DNA from: Erigeron canadensis
Taxonomy: Eukaryota; Streptophyta; Magnoliopsida; Asterales; Asteraceae
NCBI RefSeq assembly: GCF_010389155.1
Contig: NC_057765.1
Location: forward strand, 19,548,270 to 19,612,269
Length of the DNA: 64,000 nucleotides
Direction of reading: 5' to 3'
Position 1 is the first letter of the stretch. The number at the start of each line of letters is the position of its first letter. Shown piece after piece: positions 1 through 10,691 of the stretch. A model generated the notes under the pieces. That model saw nothing but the letters and a program-made list of their open reading frames with translations, was not told the DNA's origin and did not search any database. Made by a program: the position numbers and the translations under genes.

Positions 1-464
1 ATGACATTGCAGAATCTACAGTAGACAGCCTCTAGAGATTCATTTGGCAATTTGCTAAAGTTGTCAAACTCAGTCAACACATTTGTCAATCTTATTGTTG
101 AAGTCAAGTCAGATCCTTCCATTTGTCTTGCCACCTCATCCCATATCTCCTTGGTTGTATCATAAGAATCAACAGAACCATAGATTTCATCTGGTAGTGC
201 TTTGTATAAGCATGATCTAGCTCTGTTATATGCAGCTGTTCGATCTTTTTGTTCAGCATTCAAAAGATCAAGAGTGAGTATTGCACCGGTAGTGGGATGG
301 CGATGAACTGCAAGTCCATTAAGAATGGAATCTTTAAGTAGGTGACCATTTGGTTCACATTCCACATAGTCCATGAATCTTTTCTTCCATAGTCCATAAG
401 AACCACGGTAGAGAATTGGAGGTCTTGTATCGGAACCTAATGCCAATGCTTCACGAGAAGCCAT
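1..464 (-). CDS. Copia gag, N-terminal part, cut by the window edge
   Basis: Gag-type capsid protein of a Copia LTR retrotransposon; it would package element RNA into cytoplasmic particles. The minus strand is open for 154 codons from the ATG at 462-464 to the window edge. The N-terminus has a Tyr-Arg-Gly-Ser-Tyr stretch followed by Trp-Lys-Lys-Arg-Phe and, further on, Trp-Asp-Glu-Val-Ala-Arg, the layout of UBN2-type gag domains (family knowledge). The gene follows its own leader, PBS and 5' LTR at higher coordinates, so orientation is certain. No stop or frameshift is visible in the part present. The rest of gag-pol lies outside the window. Confidence 0.85.
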   Translation of the reverse strand, partial: MASREALALGSDTRPPILYRGSYGLWKKRFMDYVECEPNGHLLKDSILNGLAVHRHPTTGAILTLDLLNAEQKDRTAAYNRARSCLYKALPDEIYGSVDSYDTTKEIWDEVARQMEGSDLTSTIRLTNVLTEFDNFSKLPNESLEAVYCRFCNV

Positions 465-1741
465 TTGTAAGAGATTTGTTTTGAAACTTGAAATGAAATG
501 AGAGTTTGTAAAAATCAGGAAGTGAAACGATCTTGGTGAAGATCGTTCTAGGTGGAGATCGTTTTTGGAAGATCATCCTAGATTTGAAGAAAGAAGCAAG
601 TCGATTTAATGGAAGATCGTCTTGGAAGAAATTCAGTTGAATTTGTCTAAGTATGAAATGAACTTGAAATTGATATAGTTTTTGGATTTTTGAAATCTGG
701 AATTGAAATTGAATTAAAGAAAATTGAAATGAAAAATGAAAGATTAGAGATTTGGAAGTAAAACGATCTTGAAGGAAGATCGTCTTTTAAGTTTCAAAGA
801 AAATGAGACGGTCTTGAGTTGAAGATCGTCTTAGGTTCTGTGTATTTGAAGAAATTCTCCAAATAATTTTTGAAAAATTGGACAGAGTTTCAGTATGAAA
901 TGAAGTGAAAGAAATTTGAGCAAAACCAATCAATGAGATTAGTTACCCAGGAAGTGTATGATTCCCGATCACAACGACTTCAAATGATCAATCAAACCAC
1001 ACCAACTTTCAATAGAGACACTGAGACGATCTTGAGCAAGATCGTCTTAGGCTCAGTGAGCTGAGACGATCTTGGCAAGATCGTCTTAGCTTTCTTTTGT
1101 TCAAGATACACTTTTCAAATACTTTTTAAGTATTTGAATTGACCAAACCGATCCTTTCGGATTAGTTAGCCACAATCAAACACTTCACACCACAACTACT
1201 TGCCAGAATGATCTTGTGAAGATCGTTCTACAAGCCACAACACACAAGAATGAAAATTGAAATCTCAGACACTAAGACGATTCTGAAGAAGATCGTCCTA
1301 GTGAAGATCGTCTTGGCATCATCTTCTTCATCAGGAAACAAGTCATTTTCATGAACTCCATTGATGACTTCTTAAAACTTCAATATCTTCTGAATTACTT
1401 GGAGTTAGAACTTGAAATCACTTGCGAAATGTTTGTTTTCACCTCCGCAACAAATCCTTAAACAAAATTCAGCTAAAAACATAACAGAATCAAATCCCAA
1501 ATTTTAGCGCCAAAAACTCAAAATTCAATCTCGAGTTGTAGATCGAATTGGAACTTGAAACTTGACAGGAATGTGTTTCAAACTATCAAGAATCTAATTG
1601 TAAACAAAAATCTATGATTTTATGCGATTTTATCGATGAAGAATGAAGAACAAGTTATGGTTTGAAAAACGGTTTTGATTTTGAATTGTTGATGAAACTG
1701 TGATTGAATTCAGTAATGGATCGATATCAAAATGATGTTTT
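465..1741 (-). other. Copia leader between PBS and gag, rich in short hairpins
   Basis: Untranslated leader with no ORF of note. It carries many copies of an AGATCGTC-like motif in both orientations between about 520 and 1320. Two are near-perfect hairpins: 1024-1047 (arms AGACGATCTTG and CAAGATCGTCT, 2-nt loop) and 1064-1086 (same arms, 1-nt loop). A role in RNA packaging or dimerisation is only inference. Confidence 0.6.
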
Positions 1742-1742
1742 T

Positions 1743-1753
1743 CTCTGATACCA
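1743..1753 (-). other. Primer-binding site of the left Copia element
   Basis: Minus strand reads TGGTATCAGAG two bases after the LTR end, complementary to the 3' end of initiator Met-tRNA, the usual primer of plant LTR elements. Confidence 0.85.
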
Positions 1754-1755
1754 CA

Positions 1756-2082
1756 TGTAGATAACACGATTTGATCTTCAAATTCACAGATTCAATGGTG
1801 GATTTGTGTGTGTGTTCTTGGTGTTTTAGTGTGTGTTTTAGAGAGAGAGAGGAAAGATTGGGATTAAGTGTGTGTGAAATTACAGGAATGAAATGAAATG
1901 GGAAAAAGGCTTAAAGTTATTATGATTGCTAAGGTGTGAGGGGTTATTTATAGGCTAACTATTCATTTATGCTAATTATCACATCTAGTCCTTCAACTTT
2001 AGAAATCATTTATCTATGACTTAACAACAAGTATGTCCACTAATCTTAGATTACAATTTATCACTATTTTGAATTTCTAACA
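1756..2082 (-). mobile_element. 5' LTR of the left Copia element
   Basis: On the minus strand this 327-bp LTR starts TGTTAGAAATTC at 2082 and ends TATCTACA at 1756, directly before the PBS. A TATAAATA box lies at 1945-1952. The outer edge joins the coding exon of the GRF zinc-finger gene; the five bases at 2083-2087 (TTTTG) should be the target-site duplication, but its partner is outside the window. Confidence 0.8.
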
Positions 2083-2492
2083 TTTTGTTTAATCTTGGTA
2101 ACTGCCAACTCTTCCATCACTTTCACCATGTTCACCTTTGACTCATCTTGCTCGTTTTCCATAGGCTTTGTTGTTTGTGAGTGAAGATCAAAGACCAAAT
2201 CCTTATAGTATTGACTTGGGAGTTCACCATCAATGAAAGTAAAACCAATACAATACCCACTTTTAGCCTGTTATATAATCAATTCTTTAATTTTGATAGT
2301 ATATCAACCCTAATTAAAGTTATAGAAAAATTAGGCCAAAATTAAAAATACTTACTGGGGGCATTTCACAAATCGTCTTCCAGGATTCTTTGCAGTCCAT
2401 GAAATGAAGATTTTCATCTTTATTCCACAACGACAGTACATGTATCGAGTTGTATTTTGATTTAGAGAAGAAGAAGATGAGCAGAAAGCCAT
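2083..2492 (-). pseudogene. GRF-type zinc-finger protein gene, two exons, broken by a Copia insertion
   Basis: A host-like gene, not present as one continuous ORF. Exon 1 runs 2492 to 2356 (45 codons plus 2 nt) from ATG and ends at a GTAAGT donor. A 96-bp intron ends in AAAAG at 2260. Exon 2 runs from 2259 to the LTR edge at 2083, about 60 residues. The joined frame has the zf-GRF pattern: Cys-Arg-Cys-Gly, then Ser-Trp-Thr, then Lys-Asn-Pro-Gly-Arg-Arg-Phe, then Lys-Cys-Pro and a last Cys in exon 2, followed by a Glu/Lys/Val-rich, coiled-coil-like stretch. GRF fingers bind single-stranded nucleic acid in better known proteins; small plant members are mostly uncharacterised. Coding is interrupted by the LTR starting at 2082, so the C-terminal part would lie beyond the inserted element, left of the window. 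The intron and frame are my reading; a transcript would settle them. Confidence 0.7.
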
Positions 2493-3147
2493 ATGGTGGT
2501 GGCGGGAGGATTTGGGGAGGAGGAGGGAAAAGTTTTGGGGAAAAAGGGGGTGATATATTAGGGTAATACGTGGCCTTTTATTGGGGAATAATAAAAAAAA
2601 TATGGAGTAACTGGTACACGTAAGCTGGAAACCAGTGGCTTACATGCTTTTGACCAAAATAACAAGTTTCTTACATACAATAGACAAATGTATAGTACAC
2701 TACATAACATAGACATTTTGGCATAGTTTCTTACACTTTCGAGCCATAATCCCGCCGTTATATATAAATAAATGCTTTAGTGTCTCTTCCAAAAAGACTA
2801 TATGCAAATGATTTTAGAACATACTACGTTATAAAAAAAGTTACCATGAATTTGAACTAAACACAATTGACTTAGTAGGCAAGACCTTATCAACTTTGCA
2901 TAAATCACTTTTGCCTTATAATTTATTAAACAAAAAAGACATGATATATATTGTTTTGGAGTTGGGCTTTCACAAGCAAAACTACAATTCACGTTTGACC
3001 TTCCTCGTGAAACCAACCCAATCCTCCATTGTCAAATGGTAAAGATATCGACTTCCATGTACATAGCAAAATTGTAATTTTCAATGTATCGTGAAGACGT
3101 CTCAATTCAATACAGACAAACAGTAGTCATCAACAATTAAGCCATAT
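2493..3147. other. Intergenic, upstream of the GRF gene
   Basis: It would contain the promoter and 5' UTR of the broken minus-strand GRF gene. I see no other gene; the short minus-strand frame at 2798-3016 has no recognisable motif. Confidence 0.5.
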
Positions 3148-3345
3148 TCATAATCATTAAATTATGAAATGACATTGATCCATATTCATAATTAACAAGG
3201 GTATCTGAACAAAGGGATATTAAAGACTAAATCATTTCAATTTGGCAATTAAAGAATCTATTCTTAAATATTTCCGGGAGCATTGGAGTGTTACTAAACG
3301 CCAACCAATATTATTGCTTTTATAATAACATGCTCAAGTGGGAGT
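3148..3345 (+). repeat. Extra copy of element A's 3' internal end and polypurine tract
   Basis: This stretch matches 12163-12356, the region before the 3' LTR of element A, including the AAGTGGGAG polypurine tract directly before the LTR start. A normal 5' LTR is preceded by host DNA, so its presence here means the left LTR once ended another copy. Similarity fades left of about 3148. Confidence 0.75.
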
Positions 3346-4053
3346 TGTTGGAGTGTGATCATTTTATTATAAATCGCATGTCCGGGAATAATTTGAGCCT
3401 ACGGGGTCACACAAAATGACACGGTAACTCGATAATATTAATTGATATATTAAAGTAATATATTAATTAGTTTGATCACGAAATGACTAATTAAACATAA
3501 TTAAAGGGTTAATTATATTTAATTAGTTAAATAGGAGGATTAAAAATGTGAAAATTGAAAAATGAAATTGGACCCTAAGGGAAAGGGGAGGGGGACGGTT
3601 TGGGTTAGGCTTTTTAAGCCTTAATCTAACTTATTTTCCAAGCAAGATTAACCCTAATTAAGTCCAATAAATACAGGCTTAATTCTTGGTTTTTCACACA
3701 CTTTTTCACATAAGCTTTCTCTCATTTTCTTCCTTTCTCTTTGAAGTGGCCGAAATTCCCTTTCATTAGGGTATTTCGACTTTGAAGTTTAAGGTTCAAG
3801 CAAAAGGTTTGTTTGGTTTGTGATCGGGTACTAGCATACGTTATTCGGGGTGTCTAGTGTGCGATTGTAGAGGGGTTCAGCTTTAAACCCTAAGCATTAA
3901 TAATAATCTTATTATTATTATCTTTATTGGAGCTTGCATAAGGTACACGATTCAATTCTAGTCTTTGTTAGTTAATTTGATTGCATATATGTTTCGATTT
4001 CCTCCATTGCGCGTACTCGTGATTATGTATGTTTAGGTGTTCATATTCTAACA
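3346..4053 (+). mobile_element. Left LTR of element A
   Basis: Starts TGTTGGAGTGTGATC and ends CTAACA directly before the PBS, 708 bp. The TATA box that is intact in the right LTR reads CAATAAATA here, near 3665, a likely promoter-damaging change. Confidence 0.85.
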
Positions 4054-4054
4054 G

Positions 4055-4068
4055 TGGTATCACGAGCC
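4055..4068 (+). other. Primer-binding site of element A
   Basis: TGGTATCACGAGCC one base after the LTR; a Met-tRNA-type PBS with one change from the more common TGGTATCAGAG form. Confidence 0.8.
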
Positions 4069-5159
4069 ACATATGTGATCTATTAATTACAAAGATTAAA
4101 ACTTGAAGGTGGGTATAAGGGTTGGTTGATTTTAATTAATTGTTAGTTATTTTGTTTAAAGGCTTACGCAATCAAGGTTACTTGATGCATGTGATCCTCT
4201 TTTTAAAGGGGGAGTCGGGTTTAAACATATGCATGAACCATAGTGACCATGTTTAGGTGGCCTACCTTAACTTGTTACTTGATTAAATAGTTCGGAAATT
4301 AGTAAGTTTATTAATTATTGTATTGTTTATAAGTTGTATAAAGGTGATGCAAAAATTGGTTTTTGAAATAAACTTGACTGAGAACTATTGAAATAGAGAT
4401 TTCATTAATAAAATTGGAGTCTTGTAACCTTGAGATACACCGGCTCACCCATTTGAACAAACTCTAAGAGAGGTATAAGCCGGAGTGCGTTAGCCTTCTA
4501 AAAGGGCGGGTTTTTAATTGCGTCCATCGCAAACCTTTGCCCTTGCGCTTCTTTGTGCGTTCAAATGGAGCTACCGAGCTCTCTTGTGTTGTAAGACTAT
4601 ACAAATGATTTTATTAAATATTATGTTTCGAAGATTATTCATGAGTCTTCAAATATAAACTTTTGATTCACATCAAATGCATTACCCATTTAAAGCTAAG
4701 TCAATGCCACCCACTTCGCTAAGAACACTTGCTAGTGCTTTTTGCTCTACGTGAGACGTAGGTGAATTGTATCTCTTCAAGGTAGATTACCACTCGTTGT
4801 GAGACAACGGTGGACTATCTACATGTTCTTAATTGGGCGACTTAAAACGAGTTAAGAGGTGAGACCTTGACCTGTGGCATAAGATGGGACAACACATGTT
4901 TACAAAACACTTAATACCCCTTTACAGTGTTGTTGTAAGTCCCATAATTCTTGGAGTTTCATGAATGCAATTATCGATTCTCGATTACCTTTTGAATACC
5001 GTCATTTCTAGCAGATCAACTGATGAAATGATTGTATGTCAAGTTGGATCCTAGCCTTAGTGAAAGTAATTTGTTAGATGAATTTAACAAGGGTAAATTA
5101 CATTTCTTAAGGATTAATTATCGAAAATACCGATAATTGAACTTTTGTCTATTTTGAAG
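4069..5159 (+). other. Leader of element A
   Basis: Non-coding stretch between PBS and gag. The segment at about 4434-4590 is strongly conserved in element B (about 31858-32020), and the later part also matches, which supports common origin. No gene seen. Confidence 0.6.
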
Positions 5160-5830
5160 ATGGCAACAACAAATCCTTCTCAAAATATACACCAATCGGC
5201 TTTCAGGTCGATGCTAGAAAGGAAAAGACTTTCTGGAGCCAAACTTCAATGACTGGGTTCAAGTCATTGATGAGCAGATACCGTTGTTCCGGGAGCGAAT
5301 GCTTCAACTTGAAAGTTGGCTGCATTCAATGCTCGGTACGATTGACACAATGAAGTTGCTTGTTTAATGTTGGAAAGCATGAATGCCGACCTTTAAAAGC
5401 AATTTGAGCATTCATTTCCATGTGATATGCTCACTGAACTCAAGTCTTTACACTAAAAGCAAGCCAGAGTGGAGTTATTCGACCTAGTTGATCAACTTCA
5501 TGACTTGCAACACGAGCATGGAACATCGGTTAGTCCTCAAGTACTCTAGTTGAAGAGGTACTCATGGCCAATTAGAAAGGTTAAACTATGCATAGCATGA
5601 GTAAAACCACAGCTAAACTTCATGTCATGTTAATTGAGTATGAGAAAGAGCTTCCAAGGAAATATGCTACATCCCAAGTTCTTAGGATCAAGGGGGGAAA
5701 GGTCCAGAAAGCAAAACAACCGTAAGCTAAGGGCAAGATTTTTGGTAAGAGAAAATAAGTTGTGTTTGTCTCAAAACCTTAAAAGACCCTTTTGGCAAAA
5801 GGAGCATACGGCTAAAGTATCTAGCTGAGT
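5160..5830 (+). pseudogene. Copia gag remnant of element A
   Basis: Begins with an ATG at 5160 and a readable Met-Ala-Thr-Thr-Asn-Pro-Ser-Gln start, but the frame breaks within about 30 codons. Later fragments in shifting frames resemble the gag pattern of this Copia group: a Met-Leu-Glu-Ser-Met stretch, Lys-Gln-Phe-Glu-His, Glu-Leu-Lys-Ser-Leu and Glu-Leu-Phe-Asp-Leu. A 64-codon plus frame at 5634-5828 covers the end of the domain and the basic stretch before the zinc knuckle. Gag would form the particle and package RNA; this copy cannot do so because of stops and frameshifts. Confidence 0.6.
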
Positions 5831-5984
5831 TGAATGCGAAGAAGAAGCAAGCTGGTTTGGCCAGTGCTTCAAGTATCTTCAAATTGAATTATGTGCGTTG
5901 TTATACAAATAATAATTCAATAGCAAATAGTCAAGTTTAACTTGGACTCTAATTATCGTTGACATAGTCATCTTGTTTAATTTT

Positions 5985-6376
5985 GTCAAGAAAGGCATTT
6001 AAAGACTTCAAAGAAACGGTGTCTTACAATCAAATGATGAATCATTTGATAAATGCATGGATTTGACATTATCATTAGCAAGAAACGCATTGGAAATCTT
6101 CATTATGAAGAGATCTTGCAATCAAATGATGAATCATTTGATAAATTGTATGTTTTTGGGATTGTCGTTAGCAAGAAACACATTGGAAATCTTCATAATG
6201 AAGGGATCTTAAAATCAAATGATGAATCATTTGATAAATGTGTTGTTGTTAGCAAAAAATGTATACTTCAAATTGAAGGGATCTTAAAATCAAATGATGA
6301 ATCATTTGACAAGAGATCGTTAAATCAAATGATGAATCATTTGACAAATGCATGCCTTGTGTTTTCGGCAAGATAA
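5985..6376 (+). repeat. Expanded tandem repeat in the pre-integrase region of element A
   Basis: A unit of roughly 75-85 bp, spanning a Ser-Lys-Lys-Arg-Ile-like start to a Ser-Asn-Asp-Glu-Ser-Phe-Asp-Lys end, is repeated about four times, the last one shortened. The repeat stays open from 6053 to 6376 (107 codons). Normal pre-integrase domains carry this segment once, between the His and Cys pairs. Element B has two units (56411-56580) and one unit at 33540-33610 left of its own insertion. Confidence 0.75.
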
Positions 6377-7200
6377 CAAGAATACATTTTCCGCATAAAA
6401 CTGGAAAGGGCTAAGGAATTACTTGGACTAATACATTCAGGTGTATGTAGCCCATTTAGGCATGTGTCAAGGAAAGGCTAGCTACTTCATCATTTTTATG
6501 AATGATTTCAGTCATTATGGTTATGTTTAATTGCTTAAACATAAACATGAAGTCTTCGAAATATTAAATGAATTAAAAATGTGAAGTAGAGAATCAACTC
6601 AATAGAACCGTCAAGATTCTTCGTTCGGATCGAGATGAAGAATATTTAAGCCAAAAGTTTAAGGATCATCTAAAAGCTTGTGGATTTATCCAAGAGCTTA
6701 CTCCTATATAAGGGTATATGTGAAAGGAGAAATCGAATTTTGTTGAACATGGTAAGATAAATGATGAGCCTTAAGACTCTCCCATTTCATTTTGGGATTA
6801 TGCTCTAGAGATTGCTGCATGCATTCTTAACATGGTTCCAATCAAGAAGGTTGACAAGACACCGCATGAACTGTGGCATGAAAAGTGTTCCTAAGTTGTC
6901 TTACTTAAAGGTCTGGGATGTGAGGCACTCGTGAAACGAGACACGCCTGACAAACTTGAATCCAGATCTGTCAAGTGCATCTTTGTAGGACACCCAAAGG
7001 AAACGATGGGTTACTACTTCTACTTTCCTACCAGAAACACTGTTAAAGTATTTTTTATTTTTTTTTTGATTAGTTGAGTTCCTTGAAAGGTAACTCATAT
7101 CTCAAGAAGACAGTGGGAGGATTGTTGAACTTGATGAGGCTCAAGAAGATGTGTCAAACTTCTGAAAGCACTAGAAATCTTCAACTTAGGGGGGGGGAAT
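6377..7200 (+). pseudogene. Integrase remnant of element A
   Basis: Aligns along its length with the better kept integrase of element B (56572-57420): the same GKMTRIPF-like beginning, an aspartate-bearing SDR-like stretch near 6630 and the tail up to a G-rich run at about 7189-7197. Several stops and frameshifts break it, and the first catalytic region is degraded. The minus-strand frame at 6901-7098 is a shadow. Confidence 0.6.
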
Positions 7201-7302
7201 GTTCAAAGAGATGAATCTCTAGATGAACTTTAAGTTGAAGATGAAGCGATTCCACTTCATAGGTCCTCAAGGACAATACGTGCTCGTGATAGATTAAATC
7301 TT

Positions 7303-7654
7303 ATGATTGAGTCTGAAGAACACGTGGTAGGAGATTTGAATGAACCTCCTAATTTCAATGCTGCATTATCAGATCCGGAATCTGACAAATGGCTTGAAGC
7401 TACGAATGTGGAAATAAAATCCATGAAAGACAATCAAGTCTGGAGCTTGGTTGATCTTCCACCAAATGGTAGAACCGTTGGGTGCAAGTGGATCTTCAAG
7501 AAGAAGACCGACATGGATGGAAATGTACACACCTATAAAGCTCGTCTTGTGGCAAAAGGTTATACTCAACTCTTTGGAGTTGATTATGAGGAAACCTTTT
7601 CTCCGGTTGCGGACATTAGAGCTATTAGGTTCATCTTAGCCATAGCGGCATCTA
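7303..7654 (+). pseudogene. Reverse transcriptase of element A, first part
   Basis: Open for 117 codons before the inserted LTR. It shows the Copia RT start: Trp-Leu-Glu-Ala then Gly-Cys-Lys-Trp-Ile-Phe-Lys-Lys-Lys, Tyr-Lys-Ala-Arg-Leu-Val-Ala-Lys-Gly, and Tyr-Glu-Glu-Thr-Phe-Ser-Pro-Val. The domain is split at 7655 by a solo LTR and resumes at 10240. The ATG-started shadow frame at 7451 is not real. Confidence 0.85.
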
Positions 7655-10239
7655 TGTAACATCCCGAACTCTTTTATTCATTTCGTTGACCATTACCGTT
7701 AGTCAAAGTTGACATATCGTTAGGTGACCTTATATTTTAGGCGAATAATTATGATGTTAATTATTCTGTGTTTATGTGGATAAATATGGATAGGTGTTCC
7801 ATTAAATGTGATTAAAAGTGTTGATAAATGTTTACCTATAATGCTTGTCGAGGTGTTATGTATTTCCTAGTAGTGTCTAACAATTATTAGATGTTATTAT
7901 ATGAAGTTACTTGAAATTGTTATTTATTAGCAAAATTAGAAGGGTGTTAGATGTTAATTTAACAAAATTTTAATATCTATATATACATTATTATTTGGCT
8001 GTGTCTAGCCGTCTAAACAGAAAAGAAATTAAAACCCTTAGGTTTGTAGCCGTCGAACAAAAAGAAGAGAAGAAGAAACTTTATTGGGTTGAGGGGTGGT
8101 CGTATAGCGTTGGATCAAAAGAAGGAATAAAGAAGCAAAATCCTGTTTTTCTATTGTTATCTCCTAATACATAAGGTAAAAATCATATATATAATGATTC
8201 ATTATAATATGCTGTGACTAGTTTGGTTGTTGGTTTAATTAAATAGTCTTTTAATCGGTTTAATATAAGTTGCAGTTGATTTATATCCTATTGTCAGATT
8301 GTTTCTTTTATCATGTGTCAAGCGCAGCAGCTAAAAAAAAATAATATATGGTGTCATATGATCTGTATAGTCAAAAAGAAACGAATGGGTTAATCGGTAA
8401 ATGTAATAATAATAATAAAAGATGGAGTTGTACTTTTTCTTAGTGGATCGAGAATAATAAAAAGAAAGGGATCAAATTGTAGTTTTGTTGCTTCCTGGTC
8501 AAAAATATATGCATATCTTATTTTAATATTGTTTTGGTTAAAAGGTGATTTGAGGGGCTAGTGTCTAGTTGCAGGTTTCAAAGAAAACAGAAAGTCATAT
8601 ATTATTTAGTATTGTTCTTTATTAATAAATACTCGTAATATAGATTGCCTTGTGCTATTGTGTTGGGCCGTATGTAAAGAAAAAATATCAAAGGAACGAA
8701 AATTGCTTGCAATATTATGACTTTTAGAGAGTCAGACAACAAATGCAATTATGGGACATGTTGTATGTCATTTTCTTCAAGAGCTAGTATTCAAAAAGTA
8801 CATAAAATAATAATAGTCACTCATGTTATGAATAACTAATAATAATAATTCCTAGTAATAAAGTGTCTAATTTTCTGTTGGTGGAGTAAATTATTAGCGG
8901 TTTAAAGTGTTGTATTTTATTAGTTAACTTATTTTAATTATCAATTTTTATAGGTTGTTGGGAATACATAACTAGCTTGGTAAATTATTATTATTTGTGG
9001 TTTGTGAAGCGCAGAGGTAAGATAACTTACTTTTGACACATGAGAGACATAACAAAACTTAGTTTTGATTATTAAAACCCCATTTTATGTTGCTTAAATT
9101 ATCTCATGCATATGTTGGGTGTGGGATATATGAGGGAGGTTGACTGGGGTATTGTTCATGCATGTTTATGTAGTAATGAGATATTTATTGCATGATTTAC
9201 TTATGTAGCTTGTTGTTTTAGTTGAGAATATTTTGTGTGGACTTGTTGACATAGAACACTAGACATGATTTAAGTTGTCATATCACGTGCACGATAAGGG
9301 CCCTAGTGTTGATGAGTAGATTTGGTTGCAACCTATTTGTGTAGATAAGTCTCGAGCATTGTGTTGAAAGAGTTAAGCTTAACCCACAGTTAGCCTATTT
9401 AGGCTAGTTGTGCTGCGTTGATCATCCGGGGGCATTTTACATGTTTCCCGTTTGACCCAATTAGCGTTGATAGAGTAATTCCGGGTGAAGTGATTGAACA
9501 CCAGTGTAGTAATGGATTACTCATGGATTTGGTTATGTCTATCCATAACGACAATGATGGACCCCGTAAGGCTTACCCATCTAGTCGGGTGTGAGGTTTC
9601 CTGTTTGGCTATGTGGCCGCCTCACACAACTTATTTGTGCAGATTTTATTTGGCATAACCTTTGCGTTGATTGTGTTGCTTGTGCAGTTAAGTAGCTAGT
9701 GTTGATTTGGAGGATTGCTATAGGATTTAATATTCCTACTATGCAGATTGTGTTGATATTGTTGTTGTGCCTTTATATATGCATGAGTTGTTTTATAATT
9801 GATTTAATTGGCAATCCTTTTCATTAAACTAACCTGTTATCTTACTCAGCTTTAATAGTTGACACTTGTTTTTGTGAAAAATGTGTTGTGCTCTCAGGTT
9901 AGGCAGTAATTGGCGACTTAGTAGCATGCTTGTGAGATGGGTAGCTTTTATTGGAGCTTATGGATGTTAGCTTTAGTTACCCATAGTTGCATCTATTTAA
10001 GTAGACCTATTTATTTAGCCATTTGGCCTTTACTTTGTTGGTTTGATTGTGGGTTTCATTTGGATTATTGCGATGATACTTGTTGGTAACACCTTTTGAG
10101 ACATTTATTATGTTTTATTGATTCCGTTAGGAATCAAATGAGACTTTTTAACTGTTGCTTCCGCAATTTGTTAACGGTATTATGGTTTAGTTGAAATTTT
10201 TTGAAATCCACATTTTATAAAGCAGGGTGTTACAATCTA
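7650..10239. repeat. Target-site duplication ATCTA around the solo LTR
   Basis: ATCTA at 7650-7654 and at 10235-10239 flank the inserted LTR exactly, as expected of integrase-mediated insertion. Confidence 0.85.
7655..10234 (+). mobile_element. Solo LTR, probably of a Gypsy element, inside element A's RT gene
   Basis: A 2,580-bp block begins TGTAACATCCCG and ends AGGGTGTTACA, with TG...CA ends and a 5-bp target duplication. It has no long ORF. Size and the TGTAACA(T/C)CCC ends fit large LTRs of Tekay/Del-type chromoviruses (family knowledge). The plus orientation is judged from similarity of its start to other LTR starts here. A solo LTR forms by recombination between the two LTRs of a full element. 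Confidence 0.75.
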
Positions 10240-10691
10240 TGACTACGAGATATGGCAAATGGATGTCAAAAACCGCTTTCTTAAATGGTTTTATAGACAA
10301 GGAAGTCTATATGGTATAACCGGAAGGTTTTGTCGATCCCAAATATCCCAACAAAGTGTGCAAACTTCAAAGGTTCATTTATGGATTGAAGCAAGCATCA
10401 AGGAGTTGGAATAAAAGGTTTGATGAGGAAATCAAGATGTTTGGTTTTGCTCAGAATCCTGATGAGCCATGTGTATATCGCAAAGCTAGTGGGAGTAATG
10501 TTACTTTCCTTGTCTTGTATGTAGATGACATATTGATAATAGGAAATCACATTCCAATGTTGAAAGACATTAAATCTTATCTTGGAAAGTGTTTCGCTAT
10601 GAAAGACTTGGGTGAAGCAGCATTCATACTTGGAATCAAAATCTATAAAGATAGAAGTAAATGGTTGATTGGATTAAGTCAAAGTGCTTAA
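10240..10691 (+). pseudogene. Reverse transcriptase of element A, second part
   Basis: Continues RT after the solo LTR. The first 110 bp contain a stop near 10318. From 10356 the frame is open with Tyr-Gly-Leu-Lys-Gln-Ala-Ser and the polymerase active site Leu-Tyr-Val-Asp-Asp-Ile-Leu (the Asp-Asp pair binds metal). It runs to the stop at 10691. Both catalytic aspartates are kept, but the gene is not usable because of the insertion and stops. Confidence 0.85.

Noticed and set aside
2798..3016. 72-codon minus frame upstream of the GRF gene
   Set aside because: No motif or coding-like composition and no link to a neighbour; expected by chance in this DNA.
7369..7569. Minus frame across element A's RT
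   Set aside because: Shadow of the plus-strand RT, which has clear motifs.
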